From Cymodocea nodosa (taxonomy: Eukaryota > Streptophyta > Magnoliopsida > Alismatales > Cymodoceaceae), in assembly GCA_036874045.1 (NCBI GenBank), contig CM072347.1:7380501-7444500 (forward strand): 64,000 bases of DNA. Direction: 5' to 3'. Every line of letters starts with the position of its first letter. Positions within the stretch are counted from its first letter, which is position 1. Positions 22,928 to 32,564 of this stretch are shown in pieces. Made by a program: the position numbers and the translations under genes. Under the pieces are notes generated by a model. The model made no database searches and was not told the origin of the DNA. It saw only the letters and a list, made by a program, of their open reading frames with translations.

Positions 22928-24663
22928 TGAAAGGATCGAATGACACACTAGAGGGGGGGTGAATAGTGTCCTAATAAGATTTATTTTACTTTTAAAACTT
23001 TGGAAGTTGTTGACACTAATGAACCCTAATTAATTGATTTTGGAATTAAAAACGTGTAGTGCAAAAACTTAAGAACACAAAGAGATTTATAGTGGTTCCC
23101 CAAACTGGGTAGTCCACTCCTCAAGGCCACAACCTCGAGAATTCCACTAAGTGTTTTTAAGGCTAAGCACAAACATTAAACAAGTTACTTTTGCAGGCAA
23201 AGCAATAACCTTACAGATGTTTTTAAAGGCTAAACAAAAACCTCACACAAAGCACTAACTTTGTGTACTCAAGACCCCAATCTTGAGCAAGTGAAGTATC
23301 ACACTTCACTCTCTTCACCAAGGCCCTGACCTTGTGAAGGTATACTCACAACACCCTTGTGAGTTAAGGTTTTAATATAAAAGAGACAACAGTTTAAAAA
23401 CAGGAGTCACAAACTCAAAATGAAAACGACACACAAGACTAGATCAACTCCAATGAAGAGTTGACATAGAAGCTCTAAGGAGAATTCTTGATTGATCTGC
23501 AGCTGTTGATCTTCTGGACTTTGTTGCAAATGAATCTTCAAAGTGTTTGCAGAATTACTGTGCAAACAATTTCTCCTTTCAAGTGTTGAAAAATTCTATG
23601 TGTGTCTGTTTTAGTTTTCTGCAAAATCCTTTTTATTTTTCCTTCAAGATTTGCATAAGTGGAAAGAATTTTGAAATGGTCAGATGCCTTATGCAAGAAT
23701 TCATTTCTATTAACCTTCAATCATAATAAAGTTGAGATCTGTAATCAAAAGATATCTTGCCACAAAAATTAGTTAATTAATAATAGTTGCAGTTTCTGTA
23801 AAAATAAAATCTTCGGAGGCTTTCAAAAAATCGAAGACTTAGAAAGATAACCTACCGAAACTCAAAAACATTTCGGATAGATAGAACTAACATTCCGAAA
23901 GACCACTTAAGTCATGTATTAAAATTGAAACATGTGTCTTTCTGAAACCGCGTTATAGAATATTAAAAAATAAACTATCCGATAGAGTGGACATGTTTCA
24001 GATACTTATAAAGATAACTCTCCGATCCTTAAGTCATTTCAGATAGTTACATAGGTAACCTTTTGAAAAGTCACTTAAGTCAGAAAATAATAGAAAACTC
24101 AACCATCCGAAGCTTAAAATAGTTTTCGGATACTTACTGAAGATAACTCTCTAATTCTTAAGAGTTTTTAGATAGTTACATCGTAACCTTCCGAAAAGTC
24201 ACTTAAGTCAAGCGATGAGAGACTGACATGTGTCCTTCAAAAGAAAGTAATCAAAAATATATTAAAACAGAGAAACAGCTAACTCTCCAGAATAAAAACC
24301 TTAACTATCCGAAACTAAAGGGATTTCAGAGACTTACCATAAAAAAATCATATCCAGACATAAAAAGACTTAACTCACCGAAGATAAATACTTTTCGGAT
24401 AGTTACTGATATAACTGTCCGGAAAGCCAGGAGAGAGAGGCATAACCATCTGATTTATCCTGTTTTGTTCAATGACTTATAAAATAACTCTCCGATCAAT
24501 ACACCGTAGACAAAATAACCTGTCGAAATCTAATTTAAAAGACTTTGAGAACAAAGCAGTTAGCCAAGATTCATGTGAATAAAAATATATCCAAAATATG
24601 GTAGAAATAATTAAACCACATGTTTTTATCATCAAAATTAACTGATAAATAATTGAACTAACA
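22928..24663 (-). mobile_element. Solo LTR, Sirevirus-like family S3
   Basis: 1736 bp, + strand TGAAAGGATCG to CTAACA, flanked by the target duplication TATAT (22923-22927 and 24664-24668). It has the GAGGGGGGGTGAATAGTG motif. The U3 portion (23800-24530) is full of CTATCCGAAA / TTTCGGATAGTTA repeats, for example the hairpin at 24371-24405. No internal sequence is attached, so it is a solo LTR left by recombination. Confidence 0.85.
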
Positions 24664-24983
24664 TATATATCATTCAAAAAGACCTTTTTAAACATGCATA
24701 ACTTTCGTGGATAAGAATAAACTGCTTAAATAAAACTATTTGAAACAAGAATTGTCAAAAACAAGTATATGATCATTAAATGTAGTAAATAGTTTACATA
24801 ATGTGATTGCTTTACATAAGTAAATTTCGGTAACAAATTACAATAAATAAATCACGCAATACATAATTTGTATAATCATAAGCCTCTTTGTCTTCGAAAA
24901 ATATTGATTAGAGTATCTAAAATTTGCCTTGCAATTTTTGTACTTACTCTATTTATCTAATCAATTATTGCTTAATCTAAATT
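24664..24983 (-). pseudogene. S2 element internal end with ORF3 C-terminus
   Basis: It matches 58171-58500. On the minus strand, about 24983-24880 encodes the conserved C-terminal tail of ORF3 (INRVSTKIARQILDTLINIF followed by RRQRGL). The remaining part is the non-coding 3' region. The frame is split from the rest of ORF3 by the next solo LTR. Confidence 0.7.
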
Positions 24984-26530
24984 TGTAGGATCGTATGACT
25001 ACACAAGAGGGGGGTGAATTGTGTTTTTCAACTTTTTCTAATTATAATTGAAACTTCAAAACTCAAAAACAAGTCGAGACACTGTTTTCATAAAATCATT
25101 TTATTCAATGTTTCAATTACAATATACAATTCAATTCTCGTTAGAAATTGTAGATGCAATTATATATCGATACCATGTTTCATCTATACAATTTCATAAC
25201 TACAAATAGAAAAAGCTAATATGCGGAATTTAAAACATTTCTCCCTGTTTGAGATCTTTCTTCTTCTTCTTCTTTTTCTTTTTCAGTAATACTTCAATGA
25301 CAAATATCTTGTCTTTCTCCACTTCACTAAATTTACTTTCTCCTGATACTTCAGATCTTCAGTGACATAAATCTAACATTTTCTGTTTTACTGAATTTTC
25401 TTCCATTTGAGAGTTTTTTCCTCGAAGAGTGTTTTTGATCCTTGAAAAAAAATTTTGTTTGGTGTGTAGGGATAACTTGATCAATGAGAATTCTATACCT
25501 TTTATATTGTATCTTCATTTCATGCATATCCTCTACGTTTAATCACTACCAGTTTTCCACTTCTTCATGTCTTCTCTTTTTCCTTCATCAAAATACACAC
25601 GTTCTGACCCACGTTTACAATTCAAATTTTCTTTAATCATCAATCTTGGATCTCTGAAAAATTTCTTGCAAAATAAACTTTCTTGTCCAAAATTTTTCAT
25701 CAAGTATAATAATTAGTCGTTACTTTAATGTTAATTAAACAAGTAACACAAGTAGATATATAACTTAACGTTTCTAACTTAACGAGTTCCTTATGTGCCA
25801 ACTCACGTGACAAGTATTGTAGCTAACTCAATGAACTAAGTTCATTATATTACGCTAACTCAACGAACCAGCTTCGTGGTGTTACAATAACTCAACGAAC
25901 CAACTCCGTTGTGTTACAGATTACTCAACGAACTAGCAATAAACAAATGTTTTTATAATAAGAATTTTACCACGTGCAAAAATAACAACTTAAGTTTATA
26001 ACGCTAACCTAATGTGTTGCCTTAGTGTTTAATATAGCAACTCAACGCGTTTATTTATGTTAACTTAACAAGTTAAACATGCGCACCTCACGTGATACAA
26101 TATAGCATTCATAACCTTTAATTTCACCATGTGTACAATACTAACTTAATGACTTCTCACGTGACCTATTTTAACCTTTAAGCCTCTAACTTAACGAGTT
26201 CTCACATGATCTCCATACAAATAACACTCTAACTTAACAAGTTGTCTAAATGTGCACTATTCATGATACAGAAGATATAACTTTAAAACATATCATGTTT
26301 TTCAATAAAAACACGCATTTTCTTAACGTTTAGTTAAATGAGAAATTAATGCAACGAAACGACTAGTTATTTAACTTAGTATAATTTCATATCCAATACA
26401 GACAAGTATTTATATCAGTAAGCTTTTTCTGTATTAATTGATGTTTTTAATTTCTTTTCACAAGCAATAGTAATTGAGCAAATATGATTACTTTCATTCA
26501 GCACACATCATCAAAACAAAATACTCAACA
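24984..26530 (-). mobile_element. Solo LTR, Sirevirus-like family S1
   Basis: 1547 bp, + strand TGTAGGATCGTATG to ACTCAACA, homologous to 50854-52432 and, in the opposite orientation, to 35319-36913. It interrupts ORF3 of the S2 element: 58500 reads across the site. The target duplication is eroded (AAATT against TAATC). The U3 half contains AACTTAACGAGTT and AACTCAACGAACTAAG arrays at 25740-26240. Confidence 0.8.
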
Positions 26531-27262
26531 TAATCAGTTTGTGAAACTTGTGACGGTTGTTGTAAAAATTCAATATTTATGTTTGTATATAAATCTGTAT
26601 GTGTATCTATTTGTATACCTGTATTTGTATCTATATGTATACCTGTATTTGTATCTGTATATTGCTGTTGTTTTGAAAATTGTGTCGATTGTTGTTGTTG
26701 CTATTGTGATGGAGTTTGCCAATCTTGTTGTTGTTGTTGCTGTCAAATTATAGGTGTATCTACTTCCTAGTATTTTTGTAGTTCCTTTGCAGAGAAAGAT
26801 CTTGACTTCAATCTTTTCTATGGCCAAGGTGTAATATCTGTTTAATTTGCCATAATTCTCAAAAGTGTATCACCATAAAATAATTTACTCTGCAAGTCTA
26901 AGATATGAGAAAGAAAAATATCATACTAGTTCACTTGTATCTGGTTAATTAATGCATATGTAGCATAAAGACAGCATCTGCCAACCTATGCACCATGACC
27001 AAACCTCTAAAAGAGTGAAGCATGCAGTATTTTTGCAATAAAATGTGCTTGGCCATTTAAATCATTTAGTAATCTCATTGGATTATTGGCAATCGGATCT
27101 TTGGCTAAACTTTTAATGTCCCATCCCAACTAATAAACCTGTTTTATTTCTGATAATTTAACTTCATTTTTCAGACCAAGTACTTGATAAAGTAATTCTG
27201 GAGTTAAATATATATCGTAGTCTTGTATATTGGAAACAGGAATATTTTCTTCCACATACTAT
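26531..27262 (-). pseudogene. ORF3 fragment of the S2 element (plant transposon-protein-like domain)
   Basis: Reverse-strand homologue of 58500-59220. It encodes the Q-rich tail (QQQQQQ near 26740), a short tandem repeat (TDTNTGIHI, about 26600-26690) and the core domain with LYATYALINQIQ-like and KLFYGDT blocks near 26880-26960. Stops and frameshifts break it. It ends abruptly at 27262, where unrelated plus-oriented sequence starts. Confidence 0.7.
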
Positions 27263-28029
27263 GCTTAAAATAAAAAGTGCTTACAAAATGAAAATCTTTG
27301 AGAGTTTATTGATCAGTTTGATCATGAGCCTTTTGTATTTGAGCAGATAGGTATGTAAGGATTGTTGTCCTGAAAAAGGATTCTTTAAATCTAGCAACCT
27401 AAGGTCCTGATCAAACCTGGGATTGTTGACTGAAAGCTCATTACACGGGTACATTAAAAAGTTCTTGTATGATTCAAACTTTTCAAACTAACTTTTAAAG
27501 AAAATTATCAATATTTACTATTTTGAAATGATAAAAGTTGTTTCATTAATTATAGAGATCTTTGAATCGAATATGGTTTTTACCAATATGACTGTTGATT
27601 TGTTGAATCAAAATTAGTACTTTTGAAAATGTTTATTTGAGATACATTCCTTTATTCTTCTTGTGTTAATCATATTAAGTTTAAAGTTATGTTTTCATTC
27701 ATATGCAAATGAAGTTGATTCTTGAAATCATTTTTGATGAATTAAGGATGACAGAAATCGTCTAAAAAGAGAATTTAAAGTATAGCTATAATTAACATCT
27801 ATTTTATACAAATATATTTTGTATGTAATTGAATTTATTTGAAGTGTATTTGTAGGGGGGAAGAATAACAATGTCCAAAACAAATTAATATAATTCAGAA
27901 TATAAATCTTGGTTAATCTGAATTTAGTCCTCTTAAGATCTTGATAAAACAATTTAAAAGACAAACAAACTATTTTAGATTCATGAAAAGAATATTAGAA
28001 TAGTTCACAATGTTCTCAAGATGATGTTA
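27263..28029 (+). other. Non-coding 3' block shared with an inverted copy at 44240-45000
   Basis: No gene. It is the reverse complement of 44240-45000. Its first half also resembles the F-box element tail (27300-27480 against 6020-6180). A purine run TGTAGGGGGGAAGAA at 27853-27867 may be a polypurine tract. Confidence 0.6.
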
Positions 28030-28385
28030 TAAATGTTAAGGTTTAGCTTGTGTGTTGTCTTCAGAAGGTTTCAGTTGAAAGCATCCAAAACTTTTTTTTT
28101 TGTATACTAACTAAATGTTATGTTATGTAAGGAAACGTGTAAAACTGCCTCTAGACAGCGTTTTACTTGTTAGGTTAGTTAACTCAACGAGTTATGCTTA
28201 AAAATTTTGGGTACCTTGATTGAATAAATTATATTCAATATTCATTTAAAATCCAAACTCGACTTCTATACACATTGAGTTAGTCACCTAAAACCCTATT
28301 TAAACACTTATTACATGGGCACTTAGGTTATTCGTAAACTTTGTCTGAAAATCTTTCTCGCTTGTTGCTGTTACAACCTACGACG
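28030..28385 (+). promoter_or_regulatory. Upstream region of ORF3 copy 1
   Basis: Conserved with 32215-32564: CTAACTAAATGTTATGTTA, AACGTGTAAAACTGCCTCTA, GTTAGTTAACTCAACGAGTT and CCCTATTTAAACACTTATTA. The CTATTTAAA at about 28296 is TATA-like, 90 nt before the ATG. This could be an internal promoter; that is inference. Confidence 0.4.
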
Positions 28386-30585
28386 ATGGTCTCCAAGTTC
28401 TACAAGGGTCGTGGTAAAAGGAAAGGCAAAGGTAGAGGAGATGGAAAAGGAAAAGAAATAGACCATGATGAAGTTCCACGAGCTTGGTTTAAGAAAATAC
28501 TTCAAGTGGACAAAAGGTTAGCAAAAATTTATAGTGAATACTTCTTTCCTGAAGGAATACTAAATGAAGTTAGATTAGAACTTCCTGACACTGATGAAAG
28601 TATAAAATACATGGGTATTCGAAGCAAGTTTGATAGGGAATATAGAATGAAGTGTGCTGAAATTGCATTTTTAGAATAGTATGCAAAATATATGGAAAAA
28701 GGTGTAGGTACATCAACTAAAATTCCTTAAACACCCATAAATGGTACAAGATTACATGCATTTGAGGAAGAACATGAATCTGCTATTCCTACTCCTTTGT
28801 ATTCAACAGAAAAACAAACAAATATTGCTGTGGATAAAAGAAAAGTTGAAGGTCTTCGAAAGACAGTAGCAATAGAAAGTGCCTTAGAAGAATTAAACTA
28901 GAAAACTTTTATGGAACAACTTCAAAAGAAAACAGCAATACTTGAAGAAGAGAGACTGACTTGTTATAGAAGAAAAAAGGTCAAGAAAATTATGTTTGAG
29001 GAAACAAAGTTTGTTGGAAAAGAAAAATCAGATGAGCATTTATTTCCAAAGGACAATGTATGTCTAGACATTGTTCCTTTTAGTGCATTTAAAAAACTCA
29101 TCAGTTCCGAGCATACAGAAACTTATGAAGATAATGAGACTTTATTTTCTCTTGCTAGAAAACTTGAAAAGAAATCAAAGTCAAATATGAGTTCAAGTTT
29201 TTCTATTAGTTCAAGCCCTGATGATGTAGAAATTGAAAAATCGGAGCATTAGGCAATTGATATAGAACAAGTTATTGCAGATATAATTGACAATGTTGAA
29301 GCAGTAACTAGTTCACCGACTGAATTGTCTAGAGTAGTGGACATTGAAAAAGTTAGGACTCTAGAAAAGCTTAATGTCAATCAGCCTTTTTCAGAATCTA
29401 TAGAAGCAGAGTTTGAGAATTCACAGCATGTATCAATGGAGATATCTGTTGAACAAAATGAACAATTACAGGTAGATACACCAACTGTAGAATTTATGGA
29501 AAAATTGAACTCTAAACATTCTATAGAGACTGAACTAATGAATGTAGAGCATATTGAAGATGTTCCTTACATTGTTGAAGCTGAACAATCAAGCTTACAT
29601 ACGCAGCTTCAAGAAAATATTTTCACAAAGGAACAACATGGCATTTATTTTGAAGAAGAGGTTCTTGAAGATGAATTAAATTCTGAATCAAGGCTTCAGG
29701 TATCACCTTTGTGTAAAGTATTACAAATTCAAGGTAATTCAATTCATTTTAGATCTGAGGAAGCATTACAAAAATTCAATAATCTAATTACATGTCAAAT
29801 TCTGCATGTTCGTCCAATAAAGTTCAGAAATTTGATGGAAATAAGAGATCTATTTGAGTTTCAAGGCTTAATTAAATTCTTGCCAGTTGGAACAAAATGC
29901 AAATAATATAAAAAGCTCATTGTAGCCTTTTATAATAATCTGGTCAAGAATGATAATATACTGAAAACTCAAATAAATCAACAGGAGTTCACATTGTCTC
30001 CTGAATTAATTTTTGAAATTTTAGGATTAAAAAATGAAGGTGTTGTTGTTACAAATAGATTTGACATGATCAGACAACTAGAATGGGACATTCACTCACT
30101 ATCAGAGATTCCAGATGTATATAGTGAAATGAGGTTAATGGAAAATCTGAATGTAGAGGCAAGGTTTATTGCAAATATATTGCATGCCAATTTATTTCAA
30201 AGAGTCGAACACAATATGGAAGTCAGTAGAAGCTGTTTATATGCAACTTATGGTCTGCTGAATAGAATTCAAATAAATTGGTTTGATATTTTCATTTCTC
30301 AACTACACCATATGAGTTCAAAGTTATTTTTTGGTGATGCTATATGTAAACTTCTTGCAAACCAATTGAATTTATCCGACTAGCCCTCTGAAACTAAAGG
30401 CATGAGAGCTTTTAGTGTAAAAGATTTGCAAAGATTCCAGGCTATGCATTAACCTCAACCTCATCAACAACAACAACCAACAAAATGTACAGAATAGATT
30501 CAACCACAATAGCCTAGTTATCTAGATCGAGCAGAACAGCAACCCCAGCTACCTCCTTCCCTAGATGATGTGCTTAATCATGCCG
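28386..30585 (+). pseudogene. Sirevirus-like ORF3 copy 1, decayed
   Basis: Starts at ATG 28386 (MVSKFYKGRGK) and is colinear with the intact copy at 32565-34829. In-frame stops at 28677, 28728, 28899, 29250, 29904, 30381, 30450 and several more in the Q-rich tail all fall at codons that are Gln or Trp in the intact copy, so C-to-T change alone explains them. Domain order: basic N-terminus, FFPEGIL motif, coiled coil, acidic linker, conserved core (LFEFQGLIKFL, LSPELIFEILGLKNEG, LYATYGLLNRIQINW), Q-rich tail. It breaks off near 30585, before the last 20 residues. Confidence 0.85.
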
Positions 30586-30620
30586 GAGTTTGTATTAAAA
30601 GTTAACCCAACAAAGGTGCT
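30586..30620 (+). other. Remnant of the pre-PPT region
   Basis: ATTAAAAGTTAACCCAAC matches 35226-35245, which lies upstream of the PPT of copy 2. The sequence then jumps into the 3' half of an LTR, so the PPT and U3 were deleted. Confidence 0.65.
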
Positions 30621-31115
30621 AATCATCCCTGCACACCAAAAGAAAAATCTTTTTCAGGGATCAAAAACACCTTCTCGGGGAAAATCTCTCAAGTGGAAGA
30701 AAATTCAGTGAAGCAGAAAAGATCAGATTTATGTCACTGAAGATTTAAAGTATTAGAAGAAAGCAAATTCGGTGAAGTAGAGAAAGACAAGATATTCGTC
30801 ATTGAAGAATTCCTGCAGAAGAAAAAGAAGAAGAAGAAAGATCTCAAACAGGGAGAAATGTTTTAAATTCTGCAAATTAGTTTTCTCTGTTTGTAGTTAT
30901 GAAATTGTTTAGATGATACATGGTATCGAGATATAATTGCATCTACAATTTCTGAGGAGAATTGAATTGTATATTGTAATTGAAACCTTGAATAAAAATG
31001 ATTTTATGAAAACAATGTCTCGACTTGTTTTTGAGTTTTAAAGTTTCAATTATATTTCAGAAAATAGTAAAGATACACAATTCACCCCCCTCTTGTGTAG
31101 CCATACGATCCTACA
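30621..31115 (+). mobile_element. Truncated S1 LTR (3' part only)
   Basis: It matches 36420-36913 of the complete LTR, from AATCATCCCTGCACACC to ATCCTACA, including the TTCACCCCCCTCTTGTG box. U3 is missing. Confidence 0.8.
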
Positions 31116-31117
31116 AG

Positions 31118-31133
31118 TGGTATCTAAGCTTTG
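31118..31133 (+). other. Primer-binding site (initiator Met tRNA)
   Basis: TGGTATCTAAGCTTTG, 2 nt after the LTR, corresponds to TGGTATCAGAGC with small changes. The sister element has TGGTATTAGAGCTTTG (minus strand, 50851-50836). Confidence 0.85.
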
Positions 31134-31314
31134 TTAATAATCTTTGATATAAAATCGATACCAACTTATTTAATATCATTGCTTATTCTACCTTCCTTAT
31201 TTTTAAACAGAAATTAATATCTAAGCATACGTTTAACTTTCTTGATTTAAGGCTCAAGTTGTTTTAAAGTTTTAGACTGTTTAAAATCAAATAGGTTGAA
31301 AAATCTAAGGTAAG

Positions 31315-32214
31315 ATGGCTACTGGAAATGGTAATTTTTCTTTATATGAAGGCCAAAATCTTAATCATCCTCCTTTATTTGATGGAATACATTTCGAATA
31401 TTGGAAATATAGGATGACTGTTTTTCTTCAAAGTATAAATCATAAGTTGTGGTTCATGATTTCTAAACCATATACTCTGTTAACTACTCCTTATAATACT
31501 TGGACAATTACTAAAAAAGAAAATGAAACTCTGAATGCTAAGGGCTTAAATATTTTATTTTGTGCATTGAGTTATGAACTGTTTAGTAAAGTGTCAGCTT
31601 ATAAATCTGCTTATGAGGTGTGGCATGCATTAGAAGTTTCACATGAAGGTACTTCTCAAGTTAAAGAGACTAAAATAAACATGTTGATTCATAAGTATGA
31701 ACTCTTTAATATGCATGAAGACGAAAATATTTCTGAGATGTTTTCCAGATTTCTTGATATCATAAACTCTATAAAATGTTTAGAAAAGAATTTTGAATAG
31801 AAGGATTTGGTAAGGAAAATTCTCAGATCCCTAAGTTCTAATTGGTCTCAGAAAGTAACATCAATTGAGGAATCACAAGATTTAAATGTTTATACTATGA
31901 ATGAACTTATAGGAAATTTAACAACTTATGAAGTTCAATTAAATGAATCACTAAGTCACAACAAACTAAAAATGAAGAAAGAAATAGCCTTCGAAATTAA
32001 TTCAGATTCTGATATATCTATTGATTCTAGCAATGATTTGATTTTGCTGACTAGAAAATTCAAGAAAGCATGGAAAGATAGGAAACAACAAAGGAATAAA
32101 GATGACAAACCCTAAACGTCAAAATCACTAAATGACAAAAACTCTTCATCTAGAAAGTATGTATGTTACAACTGTAAGAAACCTGGACATCCTTCTCTAG
32201 ATTGTCCTATAGGG
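31315..32214 (+). pseudogene. gag: Sirevirus-like gag, decayed and truncated at the zinc knuckle
   Basis: Starts at ATG 31315 (MATGNGNFSLYEGQNL), a copia gag of the UBN2/Retrotran_gag_2 type with LFDGIHFEYWKYRM and YEVWHALEVSHEG. It ends at the CCHC knuckle CYNCKKPGHPSLDC near 32165-32206. TAG at 31798-31800 is shared with the other gag copy (50181-50179). TAA at 32113 replaces Ser of that copy. Right after the knuckle the sequence switches to the ORF3 upstream region, so pol has been lost. Confidence 0.85.
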
Positions 32215-32564
32215 GGTGTTTGTGTATGTGTGTGGTTTTCGGAACATTTTAGTTGGAAGCATCCAAAAATTGTTTTAAGTGTACTAACTAGATGTTATGT
32301 TAGATAAGGTAACGTGTAAAACTGCCTCTATACAGCATTTTACTCGTTAGGTTAGTTAACTCAACGAGTTATACTTGAATATTTCAGGTACCTTGATTCA
32401 ATAAACTTTATTCAATATTTATTTTATTTCTAAACCCGACTTCGCTTCACGTTGAGTTATACGCCTAAAAACCCTATTTAAACACTTATTACATGGGCAC
32501 TTAGGTTATTTGTAAACTTTGTCAAGAAAATCTTTCCCGCTTGTTGTTGTTACAACCTACGACG
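32215..32564 (+). promoter_or_regulatory. Upstream region of the intact ORF3
   Basis: Homologous to 28030-28385. It carries GTTAACTCAACGAG repeats at 32355-32372, TATA-like CTATTTAAA at about 32475 and ACGACGATGG at the start codon (A at -3, G at +4). It may drive ORF3 separately from gag-pol. No transcript evidence is available here. Confidence 0.4.

Noticed and set aside
26484..26827. Tyr/Val-rich and Cys-rich small proteins
   Set aside because: Low-complexity shadows of the GTATCTATAT repeat; the real frame is the minus-strand ORF3 tail. The same applies at 58538-58790.
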